Of a DNA stretch of 64,000 bases, positions 1 to 8,323 are shown piece by piece. Numbering within the stretch: the stretch's first letter is position 1; each line of letters opens with the position of its first letter. Source of the stretch: Guyparkeria hydrothermalis (lineage in GTDB: Bacteria; Pseudomonadota; Gammaproteobacteria; Halothiobacillales; Halothiobacillaceae). The notes beneath the pieces were generated by a model, which ran no database searches, was not told the origin of the DNA, and saw nothing but the letters and a program-made list of their open reading frames with translations. A program made the position numbers and the translations under genes. Location: positions 2,152,311-2,216,310 of the forward strand of contig NZ_JAJSED010000001.1 of the NCBI RefSeq assembly GCF_023555385.1, read 5' to 3'.

Positions 1-203
1 AGCTTGATCGCGTTGCGCACCATCGAGTTGTGGCTGCCGTCCTCCAGCCCGATCAGCAGTACCGCCAGGCCGAAGCCGACGGCGATCGAGGCCAGCGTGA
101 TCAATGTCCGCCGCCGGTGCCGCCAGATATTGCGCCAGGCCAGCCTCAGCAGCATGCGCGCCGGAAGCCGTCCGTGGTGGAGGGTGGGCACGGATTCCTC
201 CAT
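1..203 (-). CDS. FtsX-like ABC transporter permease, N-terminal part (cut by window edge)
   Basis: The gene starts at an ATG at 203, sharing a TGATG junction with the stop of the upstream permease, and runs off the left edge. The visible 67 residues hold a basic cytoplasmic start, with W-R-N-I-W-R-H-R-R-R just before a hydrophobic segment (ITLASIAVGFGLAVLLIG). This is the usual N-terminus of MacB/LolC-type permeases. Translational coupling to the next permease suggests that the two form a heterodimeric membrane part of one ABC exporter. The ATPase is not in the window and presumably lies to the left. Confidence 0.75.
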   Translation of the reverse strand, partial: MEESVPTLHHGRLPARMLLRLAWRNIWRHRRRTLITLASIAVGFGLAVLLIGLEDGSHNSMVRNAIK

Positions 204-1513
204 CACAGCACCTCCGCCGGCTTCAGTCGCGTGATACGCCAGGACGGGATCAGGGCGGCGATCAGGGTGATGAGGATCATCAGTCCGGCGGCATCGGCCA
301 CGTGGCCGGCCACCAGGTGCAGCGGAATGACCGGGTCGAACACCATGCCGGCCCAGTCGTAGCCGTCGGGCAGGGCGGCCGAGAAGTCGATGCCGTCCTC
401 GCCCAGCCACGCCACCACGCCGAGACCGCCGGCCACGCCGACTGCCATGGCCACTAGCGACAGGAAGAACGATTCGCACAGCACCATGGCCAACAGCCAG
501 CGGCGCTTCATGCCGATGGCCAGCAGGATGCCGAACTCGTGGGTCCGCTCGTGGATGGCCATCAGCATGGTGTTGAGCACGCCCATCGAGGCGAGCGAGA
601 TCACGATCAGGCCGATGATCAGCAGCATGGTCTCGCTCAGGGCGAGCATGTCGGCCACCGCCGGGTTGATCTCGCGCCAGTTGCGCACCGCGGCCGGCCC
701 GCCGAGCTCGTCGAGCGGGCGGGCGTCGACCTGCCGGTCGACCATCTGTCGGATGCGCTGCTGCGTCTCGGCCAGTTGATTGGGCTGATCGACACGCACG
801 GCCAGTTCGTGCACGCCCTCGTCCAGGTACATCAGGTCGCGGTAGGCGGTGATCGACATCAGCACGCCCATGCGGTCGAAGTCCGGCGTCAGGGGCTTCA
901 AGACCCCGGCGACCCGGTAGAGGTCGTTGCCGATGCTGCCGTCGGCCGCCTGGGTGACCAGCACCAGTTCGCTGCCCGGTTCGAGCTGCATGTTCTTGGC
1001 CAGTTGCGCGCCGACCAGCACCTGGTGGCGGGGGCGGTCGTCGTCAGTCATCCGGTCGATGCTTGCCGTGCCGGCGCGCAGGTGGTCGAGCACCGTGGTG
1101 ACGCTGCGTTCGCGGGCTGGCTCGACCGCCTCGATCATCACCCCGTAGGAGGTCTGCTGCGAACTGGCCAGGCCGGCGGCATACAGGCGCGGGGCGGTAT
1201 GGATCCCGTCGACCTGTGCCTCGAGGCTCGCGGCCCAGTCGTTCGGCAGTGTCGCGTAGAGGTCCCGGTCGTCGATGAAGGCGTCGCGCTGGATCTGGAT
1301 GTGGCCGGTGGTGCGCTCGGTGGCCGAGGCGATCATCTGGTCGACCATGCCCTCGAGCAGGGCCGAGTAGAGGATCACCATGACCAGCCCGCCGGCGAGC
1401 GCCGAGATGGTCAGGCTGCTGCGGATCGGGTTGCGCCACAGGTTGCGCCAGGCTACGAATGCCAGCAGGGGCAGGCGGGTAAGGGCAGAGCCGTGGGCCA
1501 GCGGATGGGTCAT
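203..1513 (-). CDS. FtsX/MacB-family ABC transporter permease
   Basis: This is a 436-residue inner-membrane protein. It has an N-terminal transmembrane helix (about residues 30-52), a large periplasmic MacB_PCD-type region of about 230 residues, and three C-terminal helices in the FtsX domain (about 285-425). That is the four-helix LolE/MacB topology. It starts at ATG 1513, only 3 bp after the stop of the lipoprotein-sorting-like gene, and is coupled to the next permease by TGATG. Such pairs commonly extract or export lipids, lipoproteins or peptides, but the substrate cannot be read from sequence. It could also be called LolE-like, with lower certainty. Confidence 0.85.
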   Translation of the reverse strand: MTHPLAHGSALTRLPLLAFVAWRNLWRNPIRSSLTISALAGGLVMVILYSALLEGMVDQMIASATERTTGHIQIQRDAFIDDRDLYATLPNDWAASLEAQVDGIHTAPRLYAAGLASSQQTSYGVMIEAVEPARERSVTTVLDHLRAGTASIDRMTDDDRPRHQVLVGAQLAKNMQLEPGSELVLVTQAADGSIGNDLYRVAGVLKPLTPDFDRMGVLMSITAYRDLMYLDEGVHELAVRVDQPNQLAETQQRIRQMVDRQVDARPLDELGGPAAVRNWREINPAVADMLALSETMLLIIGLIVISLASMGVLNTMLMAIHERTHEFGILLAIGMKRRWLLAMVLCESFFLSLVAMAVGVAGGLGVVAWLGEDGIDFSAALPDGYDWAGMVFDPVIPLHLVAGHVADAAGLMILITLIAALIPSWRITRLKPAEVL

Positions 1514-1516
1514 GGG

Positions 1517-2314
1517 TCAGCGCCGGCGTTCGAGGTTCTGCAGCGAGAAGAACGAGCGTTCGATCGGTACGCCGAAGGTGATGTCCTGGTAGGTGATCAC
1601 CGTCGATTCGGTCGGCTTGTCCTCCGGTTGCAGTGTCAGGCGCATGGGCACGGCGCGGTTGTCGATCTGCTCGACCTTGTCGAAGGTCATGGTGCGCACC
1701 AGCTCGCCGGCCTCGTCATAGTAGCGACTGGTGATCGGGGCGAGCGTGTCCTGGTCGATTTCCAGTACGACCCGCCCCCAGACCACCGGTGCCTCGGGGC
1801 GGGGGATGGCGGTCAGTTCGTAGATGCGCCGACCGTCGCGCTCGCCCTCGAAGCTGATGGCGCTCTCGTAGTCGTCCTCGAAGTAGCTCTCGCGTACCAG
1901 GTCGTCGTTGGTGAAGTGACTGCCCATCCAGGAGCCGGACATCATGCTCGAGGGGATCTTGGTGACCCGGTCGATCTTGGGCAGGTAGTTCCAGATGTTC
2001 TCCTCGACTTTGAGGGTGGCGATGCCGCGGTCCTTGATCGGCTTCTCGATCACCACCAGCGAGTAGTCCTTGCCCAGCGACCAGGCCTCGAGCTGCATCT
2101 CGCGCTGGTAGCGTTGCGTCTTGACCGCCATGGTCATGGTCGCCCTGGAGGTCTCGCCGTGCCAGAGCCGGTCGATGTGGTGGACCAGCTCGTCGACGGT
2201 GATGGCCTGCGCCGGGGCGGTGGCGACAAGCAGCAGGGCGCCCAGCCCCAAGGCAATCACTCGGGCAATCACCCGGGCGATCAGGCGGCTGGAAACAGGC
2301 AAGGTGGTCGGCAT
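1517..2314 (-). CDS. Outer-membrane lipoprotein-sorting-like periplasmic protein (LolA-like fold)
   Basis: This 265-residue protein begins with a Sec signal peptide (hydrophobic IALGLGALLLVATAPAQA, cleavage near residue 35). The mature part resembles the family annotated as outer membrane lipoprotein-sorting protein, a LolA-like half-barrel thought to carry lipids or acyl chains. I chose ATG 2314 because GGAGGG lies just upstream and the longer frame has no signal sequence at its start. It is the first gene of a three-gene unit with the two FtsX permeases, so the set probably moves a lipidic substrate across the envelope. The ligand is unknown. Confidence 0.8.
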   Translation of the reverse strand: MPTTLPVSSRLIARVIARVIALGLGALLLVATAPAQAITVDELVHHIDRLWHGETSRATMTMAVKTQRYQREMQLEAWSLGKDYSLVVIEKPIKDRGIATLKVEENIWNYLPKIDRVTKIPSSMMSGSWMGSHFTNDDLVRESYFEDDYESAISFEGERDGRRIYELTAIPRPEAPVVWGRVVLEIDQDTLAPITSRYYDEAGELVRTMTFDKVEQIDNRAVPMRLTLQPEDKPTESTVITYQDITFGVPIERSFFSLQNLERRR

Positions 2315-2413
2315 GGCGGGGTCCCTCCGGTCCCGTTTTTTCCACGGGATATAGCCAAGGCTAGCACCATCCGGTGCGCGCCGGCAGGGGCATCGGTGCG
2401 GGGCCGGATTCGG

Positions 2414-2419
2414 TACAAT
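2414..2419 (+). promoter_or_regulatory. Candidate -10 element of uvrD (near-leaderless)
   Basis: The hexamer TACAAT, within TCGGTACAAT, ends 6 bp before the uvrD ATG. No good -35 hexamer is visible at 16-18 bp, and there is no Shine-Dalgarno before the ATG. If the element is used, transcription would start at or near the A of the start codon. The same decamer pattern precedes aroK. Confidence 0.4.
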
Positions 2420-2425
2420 GTCCGC

Positions 2426-4630
2426 ATGTCCAATGATCCGATTCTCGACCCGCTCAATGCCGCCCAGCGCGAGGCGGTGACCAGCCCGTCGCTGGCCACC
2501 CTGGTGCTCGCCGGGGCCGGCTCGGGCAAGACCCGCGTGCTCACCCATCGCATGGCCTGGCTGGTGGCCGAGCAGGGCATCTCGCCCTATTCGCTGCTGG
2601 CCGTGACCTTCACCAACAAGGCCGCCGGCGAGATGCGCGGCCGGCTGGGCTCGCTGCTCGACGGCCAGGAGCTCGGCCCGCGTGGTGTCGACGGCATGTG
2701 GGTCGGCACCTTCCACGGCCTGTCGCACCGCCTGCTTCGCCAGCACGCCCGCGAGGCGGGTCTGCCCGAGGGCTTCCAGATCATCGACGCCGACGACCAG
2801 CTGCGACTGGTCAAGCGCCTGATCCGCGAGGCGGAGCTCGACGAGAACCGTTTCCCGCCACGGCTGGTCGCCTCCATGCTCAACGGCTTCAAGGAAGACG
2901 GGCTGCGGGCGCGGCACGTGGTGCCGGGCGACGACCCGATCCGCGACCAGGTGATCGTGATCTACAAGGCCTACGAGCGCGTCTGCGAGCGCAGCGGGCT
3001 GGTCGATTTCACCGAGCTGCTGCTGCGCGCCACCGAGCTTTTGCGCGGCAACGATGCCCTGCGCGCCCACTACCAGCGGCGTTTCCGCCAGATCCTGATC
3101 GACGAGTTCCAGGACACCAACGCCCTGCAGTACGCCTGGGCGCGCCTGCTGGTGGGCGAGGACAACGGCATCTTTGCCGTCGGCGACGACGACCAGTCGA
3201 TCTACGGCTGGCGGGGGGCGAAGGTCGAGCACATCCAGCACTTCTCGCGCGACTTCCCCAACACCCACCTGGTGCGCCTGGAGCAGAACTACCGCTCGAC
3301 GCGCACTATCCTCGAGGCGGCCAACAGCGTCATCGCGCGGAATCAGGGGCGTCTGGGCAAGAACCTCTGGACCGAGGGCGACCACGGTGCGCCGATCCGC
3401 TTCTACCGCGCCTTCAACGACCAGGACGAGGCGAACTTCGTGGTCGAGCAGATCGCCACGGCGGTGCGCGAGGGTCACGACCGGGCCGATTGCGCGGTGC
3501 TGTACCGATCGAACGCCCAGTCGCGCCTCCTGGAAGAAGCCCTGATCCGCGAGGGCATGCCGTACCGCATCTACGGCGGACTGCGCTTCTTCGAGCGCGC
3601 CGAGATCCGCGACGCGCTCGCATATCTCAAGCTCGTCGCCAACCGCCACGACGACACCTCCTTCGACCGCATCGTCAATCGCCCGGCGCGCGGCATCGGT
3701 GACAAGACGCTCAACGAGGTGCGCCAAGCGGCCCGCGAACAGGGCGCCTCGTTGTGGGACGCCGCGCTGATCCTGCTGGCGGAAAACCGCCTGTCCGCCC
3801 GCGCCGGCGGGGCGTTGCGGCAGTTCATGACCCTGATCGAGGCGATCGATCAGCAGACGATCAACGACGAGCTTGGCGAGCGGATCGAGAAGACCATCGA
3901 GAAGAGCGGACTGCGCGCGCTGTTCGAGAAGGACCGCGACCGCGAGCGCGGCGAGGCGAAGATCGAGAACCTCGACGAGCTGGTTAGCGCCGGGCGCGGC
4001 TTCGTCATGGAGCGAAACACCGACGAGGAGATGAGCGAGATCGAGGCCTTCCTCGCCCATGCGAGCCTCGAGGCCGGCGAGGCGCAGGGCGCGGCCTGGG
4101 AGGACTGCGTGCAGATGATGACCCTGCACGCGGCCAAGGGGCTCGAGTTCCCGCAGGTGTTCCTGGTCGGGGTCGAGGAGGGGCTGTTCCCGCACCAGAT
4201 GTCGATCGACGAGCCGGGACGTCTCGAGGAGGAACGCCGGCTCTGCTACGTCGGCATCACCCGTGCCGAGCAGCAGCTGACCATCACCTGCGCCGAGTCG
4301 CGGCGCCTGCACGGCAAGCAGATCTTCCCGATGCCGTCGCGCTTTCTCGGCGAGTTGCCGCCGGAGCTGGTCGAGGAGGTCCGTCCGCGGGCGACTCGTG
4401 CGGCTGATGCCTTCGGTCCGCGCCGGCGCGAGGGCGAGCCGGCCCCGCGCACCCACAAGCAGAACGAGACCGGCTTCGAGATCGGCCAGAACGTCCGTCA
4501 CGCCAAGTTCGGCGAAGGCACCATCCTCGACTGCGAGGGCGCCGGGGCGACCGCCCGGGTACAGGTCAACTTCGGCCAGCATGGCACCAAGTGGCTCATC
4601 CTGTCCTACGCCAACCTGCAGCCGGCCTGA
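2426..4630 (+). CDS. uvrD: ATP-dependent DNA helicase II
   Basis: This 734-residue SF1A 3'-5' helicase acts in nucleotide excision repair and mismatch repair. The motifs are in order: Walker A AGAGSGKT at residues 29-36, motif II DEFQDT, motif III GDDDQSIYGWRGA, motif IV QNYRST, motif V TLHAAKGLEF and motif VI GITRAEQQL. A UvrD-type C-terminal Tudor-like domain (FGEGTILDCEG, then VNFGQHGTKWL) favours UvrD over Rep. The length matches the E. coli protein of about 720 residues. The reading frame is open far upstream, but homology begins only at ATG 2426. The gene is monocistronic, with a possibly leaderless transcript. Confidence 0.95.
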   Translation: MSNDPILDPLNAAQREAVTSPSLATLVLAGAGSGKTRVLTHRMAWLVAEQGISPYSLLAVTFTNKAAGEMRGRLGSLLDGQELGPRGVDGMWVGTFHGLSHRLLRQHAREAGLPEGFQIIDADDQLRLVKRLIREAELDENRFPPRLVASMLNGFKEDGLRARHVVPGDDPIRDQVIVIYKAYERVCERSGLVDFTELLLRATELLRGNDALRAHYQRRFRQILIDEFQDTNALQYAWARLLVGEDNGIFAVGDDDQSIYGWRGAKVEHIQHFSRDFPNTHLVRLEQNYRSTRTILEAANSVIARNQGRLGKNLWTEGDHGAPIRFYRAFNDQDEANFVVEQIATAVREGHDRADCAVLYRSNAQSRLLEEALIREGMPYRIYGGLRFFERAEIRDALAYLKLVANRHDDTSFDRIVNRPARGIGDKTLNEVRQAAREQGASLWDAALILLAENRLSARAGGALRQFMTLIEAIDQQTINDELGERIEKTIEKSGLRALFEKDRDRERGEAKIENLDELVSAGRGFVMERNTDEEMSEIEAFLAHASLEAGEAQGAAWEDCVQMMTLHAAKGLEFPQVFLVGVEEGLFPHQMSIDEPGRLEEERRLCYVGITRAEQQLTITCAESRRLHGKQIFPMPSRFLGELPPELVEEVRPRATRAADAFGPRRREGEPAPRTHKQNETGFEIGQNVRHAKFGEGTILDCEGAGATARVQVNFGQHGTKWLILSYANLQPA

Positions 4631-4719
4631 TCGCCGGGTTGCGATTTGCCCGCGTTCGGCCTTGAATGACGCGTTAACGAAGAACAACGCCCCGAGAACA
4701 CAAGCAAAGGAGTCCTGCC

Positions 4720-5850
4720 ATGAAACGGCGCGAGTTTCTCACCTGGGCCGGCGCCGCCGGCATTGCCGCCACCGCCCTGACCGGCTGCAACAACGAGCAG
4801 AGCGAATCGTCGGCCGCCGGTGAGGCGAGCGGCCCGACTGCCGCCGACCCGATCAAGTGGAAGATGGTCACCACCTGGCCGAAGAACTTCCCGGGCCTGG
4901 GCACCGGCGCGAACAATATCGCCAAGTACATCAACCAGATGTCCGGCGGTCGGCTGGTGGTCGACGTCTATGGCGCCGGCGAGATCGTCCCGGCCCTCGA
5001 GGTATTCGACGCGGTTAAGGCGGGCACCGCCGAGATGGGTCACGGCGCGGCGTACTACTGGCAGGGCAAGATGCCGGCCGCCGCGTTCTTCGCCGCCTTC
5101 CCCTTCGGCCTGGTCGCCGACGAGATGAACGGCTGGCTCTACCACGGTGACGGCATCAAGTTGTGGGAGGAGCTGTACGCCCCGCACGGCATCATCCCGC
5201 GTCCGGCCGGCAACACCGGCCCGCAGATGGGCGGCTGGTTCCGCAAGCCGATCGACTCGCTCGACGACTTCAAGGGGCTGAAGATGCGCCTGCCGGGTAT
5301 CGGCGGCGAGGTGCTGCGCCGGCTGGACGTCTCCGTGGTCAACACGCCGGGCGGCGAGCTGTTCCAGGCGCTGAACGACGGCACCATCGATGCCGCCGAG
5401 TGGGTCGGGCCGTTCAACGATCTCGCGTTCGGTTTCCACCGCGCGGCCAAGTACTACTACGCGCCGGGCTGGCAGGAGCCGTCGGCGACCATGGAGGCGC
5501 TGATCAACCAGGAGGCCTTCGAGGCACTGCCCGAGGACCTGCAGCAGATCGTGGAAGGGGCGATCAAGATGGCGGCCGGCGAGATGCTGGCCGAGTTCAC
5601 CGCCCGCAACAACCAGGCATTGAAGACCCTGACCGAGGAGCACGGCGTCGAGCTGCGCTACTTCTCCGACGAGATCATGCAGGCGCTGTTCGAGACCTCC
5701 AACGAGGTGCTGGCCGAGATCACGGCCGAGGATGCCTTCGCCAAGAAGGTGTTCGATTCGCTCAAGGCTTATCGCCGCGACGTCGCCGAGTGGACCGAGG
5801 GCTCCGAGTTCACCTATCTCAAGGCGCGTAACCGCTTCCTGGGCACCTGA
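4720..5850 (+). CDS. TRAP transporter solute-binding protein (DctP family), Tat-exported lipoprotein
   Basis: This 376-residue periplasmic receptor begins with a twin-arginine motif (K-R-R-E-F-L-T) followed by a lipobox (ALTGC, Cys about residue 23). It is therefore likely exported folded by Tat and then lipidated. The mature domain is DctP-like, with WPKNFPGLG near the start and a central GLKMRLPGIGGEVLRRL. This is the TakP-like branch that binds carboxylates. A strong AAAGGAG ribosome site precedes the ATG. No DctQ or DctM membrane subunits lie beside it, so it is an orphan receptor here. The substrate is not determined. Confidence 0.85.
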   Translation: MKRREFLTWAGAAGIAATALTGCNNEQSESSAAGEASGPTAADPIKWKMVTTWPKNFPGLGTGANNIAKYINQMSGGRLVVDVYGAGEIVPALEVFDAVKAGTAEMGHGAAYYWQGKMPAAAFFAAFPFGLVADEMNGWLYHGDGIKLWEELYAPHGIIPRPAGNTGPQMGGWFRKPIDSLDDFKGLKMRLPGIGGEVLRRLDVSVVNTPGGELFQALNDGTIDAAEWVGPFNDLAFGFHRAAKYYYAPGWQEPSATMEALINQEAFEALPEDLQQIVEGAIKMAAGEMLAEFTARNNQALKTLTEEHGVELRYFSDEIMQALFETSNEVLAEITAEDAFAKKVFDSLKAYRRDVAEWTEGSEFTYLKARNRFLGT

Positions 5851-5862
5851 GGCAGGCCCTGC

Positions 5863-6534
5863 CTAGTCGCTGGCCGCGCGGATCGTCCAGACCCGCTCGG
5901 CCAGGCTGGCGGCCAGCGGGCGCTCGTGGCGGCCGATGGTGACCACCACGTCGGCCGAGCCCGGCTGGCTGGCGCGACGGCGGACGAACTGGCCGGGCAG
6001 CAGGCCGAGCTGGGTCAGCCGGCGCAGGTCGGCGGCGTTGCCTGCAGCCAGCCGGACCACGGTCGCCCCCTCATCGATGGCCAGATCGCTCAGCGCGATC
6101 ATCTGGCGGCGCTCGACCGGTGCCTCGTCGGGGGCCGGGATCGGCGCGCCGTGCGGGTCGAACTCGGGCCGGCCGAGATGGTCCCACAGACGGTCGATCA
6201 GGCGGCTGGAAAAGGCGTGCTCGAGGATCTCGGCCTCGGCATCGACCTCGGCCAGCGGCAGCTTGAGGTCCTGGGCGAGGAAGGTCTCGATCACCCGGTG
6301 GCGCCGGATCATGTCCACCGCGATGGTCCAGCCGGCGTCGGTCAGTGTCGCGCCCTGGTAACGGGCGTAGTGGATCAGGCCGTCGGCGTGCAGGCGCTTG
6401 AGCATGGCGGTGACCGAGGCGCGTGCGATGCCGAGCCGGTCGGCGATCGCCGAGGTGGTCACGGCCGGCTCGGGAGATTGTTCGGCCAGCTTGAAGATGG
6501 CCTTGAGATAGTCCTCGTACGCGGTACTTGCCAT
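5863..6534 (-). CDS. DtxR/MntR-family metal-dependent transcriptional regulator
   Basis: This 223-residue protein starts with a winged helix-turn-helix (ATTSAIA-type segment about residues 25-50, recognition helix ARASVTAMLKRL). A DtxR dimerisation/metal domain follows (RRHRVIETFLAQDL, then EAEILEHAFSSRLIDRL). The C-terminal SH3-like FeoA-type domain carries an LGLLPGQFV motif. Members repress metal uptake genes when loaded with Mn2+ or Fe2+. The gene is divergent from a ZnuA-like protein, and a perfect 17-bp palindrome lies 30 bp upstream of its ATG, suggesting auto- and cross-regulation. Fe versus Mn specificity cannot be decided. Confidence 0.85.
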   Translation of the reverse strand: MASTAYEDYLKAIFKLAEQSPEPAVTTSAIADRLGIARASVTAMLKRLHADGLIHYARYQGATLTDAGWTIAVDMIRRHRVIETFLAQDLKLPLAEVDAEAEILEHAFSSRLIDRLWDHLGRPEFDPHGAPIPAPDEAPVERRQMIALSDLAIDEGATVVRLAAGNAADLRRLTQLGLLPGQFVRRRASQPGSADVVVTIGRHERPLAASLAERVWTIRAASD

Positions 6535-6564
6535 GCGTGGGTCCGATAGCGGGTGTCGGTCTTA

Positions 6565-6581
6565 CGGTAGCATGGCTACCG
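6565..6581. promoter_or_regulatory. Palindromic operator candidate between the DtxR-type regulator and the ZnuA-like gene
   Basis: CGGTAGC-ATG-GCTACCG is a perfect 7-bp inverted repeat around a 3-bp spacer. It sits between two divergent genes, one of which encodes a dimeric DtxR/MntR-type regulator. The TAGC...GCTA core recalls the known E. coli MntR site (ATAGC-n4-GCTAT), though the spacing differs. Binding by this regulator is inferred. Confidence 0.55.
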
Positions 6582-6670
6582 GCGCGGTCGGCATGGTCTC
6601 CGTGCTTGCACCGGTCCGCCGCGCTTTCTACCATCCGCCATTCCTTCTCGAGCCATTGAAGAGGCCCGCT

Positions 6671-7672
6671 GTGCAGACTGATCCCGGTAGCTGTCACCGT
6701 CATCCGACTCGCCAGAGCCTCTGGCGGGGCATCGTGTTCACCCTGCTGACCATCGTTTCCGTCGGAACGGTGCAGGCCCAGGACGAAGTGCTGCAGTATG
6801 CCGGCGGCGAGCGCGATGTCGAGCCGCTCGTCGTGGTCGCTGACACCACCATCAGCGCGCAACTCGTCCGTGACCTGGCGGAAAACTTCGTCCAGGTCGA
6901 GTCGATCGCCGAGATCGGCGAATCGCCCCTCGGCCTCGAGCTGAGCGATTCCGATCGTGAGGCGATCCGTCAGGCGGACCTGGTGGTCTACCAGGGATTG
7001 GGCCTGATGCCGGAATTCATCCAGGCGGCCGAGCAGCGCGATGAGGGCGATCGGGTGGTGCTGACCGATCGCATCCCGGACTTTCGCCTGATCGAGGACG
7101 ATGCGGGCAACGTCAATCCGCACACCTATCTCTCGCCGGCGTTGCTGCAGTTCGCAGTCGATCACCTGACCACCCGTCTCAAGAAGCGTCTCGAGTCGGT
7201 GGCCGGCGAGATCGAGGGCAATCGCCTGCGCGTCAATATCGAGTTGCAGTCGCTCGAGCGCGAGACCGAGGGGCTGATGGAGGATGTCCCACGTGGCGAG
7301 CGGCTGCTGGTCACGGACAACGACGTGTTCGCCTATTTCGCCAAGGGCTACTACTTCCAGTTGCTGGACGTGACGAAGGAGGCCGACAGCAAGAAGGCGA
7401 TCGAGCAGATCAATCGCAATCAGACGCCCAACGTCTTCCGTGTGGCCGGTGTCGGCGACGGTGCGATCAAATCGTGGCTGGAGTCACATCGCGGCGAGGA
7501 TATTCCCGAGTCCGTCGGGATGGCCGAGGAGCTCAACGGCCTGTGGCTGGGGGATGCGAACCTGCCCACCGGGACCTACATCGGCCTGTTCCGGCAGAAC
7601 GTCAGTTCGATTCTCCTGGGCCTGAAGCCGTTGCCGGCTGCCGGCCAGGAGTCGCCGGAACTGGCCGAGTAG
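6671..7672 (+). CDS. ZnuA-like metal ABC transporter solute-binding protein with degenerate metal site
   Basis: This 333-residue protein has a Sec signal peptide (GIVFTLLTIVSVGTVQA) and a cluster A-I substrate-binding fold. A GTG at 6671 is chosen because it places the signal peptide at the N-terminus and has GAGG 6 bp upstream; the frame is open further upstream. Only one expected ligand is clear, His151 in NPHTYLSP. The first His loop reads GESPLGLELS, without His. The SH(D)xFxYF loop reads TDNDVFAYF (D216, N217, D218), also without His. No permease or ATPase gene is adjacent. It may bind a different ligand or act as a sensor. Family assignment is firm, function is not. Confidence 0.75.
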   Translation: MQTDPGSCHRHPTRQSLWRGIVFTLLTIVSVGTVQAQDEVLQYAGGERDVEPLVVVADTTISAQLVRDLAENFVQVESIAEIGESPLGLELSDSDREAIRQADLVVYQGLGLMPEFIQAAEQRDEGDRVVLTDRIPDFRLIEDDAGNVNPHTYLSPALLQFAVDHLTTRLKKRLESVAGEIEGNRLRVNIELQSLERETEGLMEDVPRGERLLVTDNDVFAYFAKGYYFQLLDVTKEADSKKAIEQINRNQTPNVFRVAGVGDGAIKSWLESHRGEDIPESVGMAEELNGLWLGDANLPTGTYIGLFRQNVSSILLGLKPLPAAGQESPELAE

Positions 7673-7685
7673 AAACGCGGCGGGA

Positions 7686-8216
7686 TCAGTCGCTGCCGCG
7701 GTGATCCTGTGCCAGTTCACGGTAGAAGCGTGCCGATTCGGCCAGGTGCTCGCGCTCCTCGTCGCTCAGGGGGCGGATCTTGCGGGCCGGTGCGCCGACG
7801 TACAGGTGCCCGCTCTCGAGCGTCTTGCCCGGCGACACCACGCTGCCGGCAGCGATGATCACCTCGTCCTCGACCACCACGTCGTCCATCACGATCGCGC
7901 CCATGCCCACCAGAACGCGATTGCCGATGGTGCAGGCGTGCAGGATGGCGCGGTGGCCGACGGTGACCTCCTCGCCGATGCGACACGGCATACCTTGGGG
8001 GTGACTGGCCGAGGGCTGGTTGACGTGCACGATGACGCCGTCCTGCAGGTTGGTCAGTCGGCCAGCGCGAATCTGCTGGACGTCGCCGCGCAGCACCGCG
8101 TTCGGCCACACCGAGACGCCTTCCTCGAGCACCACGTCACCGATCACCACGGCGGTCGGATCGACCCAGCAGTCTTCCGCCAGTGTCGGGAGCTTTGCCT
8201 GGAAATTGCGTATCAT
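7686..8216 (-). CDS. Gamma-carbonic-anhydrase-family protein (YrdA/CaiE-like)
   Basis: This 176-residue left-handed beta-helix protein has hexapeptide repeats through the middle (IGDVVLEEGVSVWPNAVLRG, then VTVGHRAILHACTIGNRVLVG). The metal-ligand histidines are in VIVHVNQP, VGHRAI and LHACTIG. It resembles YrdA, a trimeric gamma-CA-like protein that often lacks proven carbonic anhydrase activity. ATG 8216 is preferred because GAGGAT lies at proper distance; an in-frame extension upstream of it is unlikely. It converges with the ZnuA-like gene, with only 13 bp between stop codons and no terminator visible. Confidence 0.88.
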   Translation of the reverse strand: MIRNFQAKLPTLAEDCWVDPTAVVIGDVVLEEGVSVWPNAVLRGDVQQIRAGRLTNLQDGVIVHVNQPSASHPQGMPCRIGEEVTVGHRAILHACTIGNRVLVGMGAIVMDDVVVEDEVIIAAGSVVSPGKTLESGHLYVGAPARKIRPLSDEEREHLAESARFYRELAQDHRGSD

Positions 8217-8256
8217 GCGGGGATCCTCGAATTCGGTCTTGCGGTCGATGCCGCGC

Positions 8257-8262
8257 ATTCTA
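8257..8262 (-). promoter_or_regulatory. Candidate -10 element of the gamma-CA-like gene
   Basis: TAGAAT on the minus strand, preceded by CGG, lies 40 bp before the ATG at 8216. No convincing -35 is seen. The predicted leader of about 35 nt contains the ribosome site. Confidence 0.35.
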
Positions 8263-8323
8263 CCGTAGCGGAATGCCCGGGGCCGACCGGCTGACCCAAC
8301 CGTCTTGCAACAGGCCTTAGTCC

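Noticed and set aside
539-2425. A 629-codon upstream extension of the uvrD frame
   Set aside because: It is antisense to two real membrane and periplasmic genes, and UvrD homology begins exactly at ATG 2426.
2315-4687. A long minus-strand extension of the lipoprotein-sorting-like gene
   Set aside because: It is antisense to uvrD. The signal peptide and ribosome site fix the true start at 2314.
5850-5864. A 15-bp palindrome between the convergent stop codons of the TRAP receptor and DtxR-type genes as a terminator
   Set aside because: The loop is too small for the full stem and no T tract follows on either strand.
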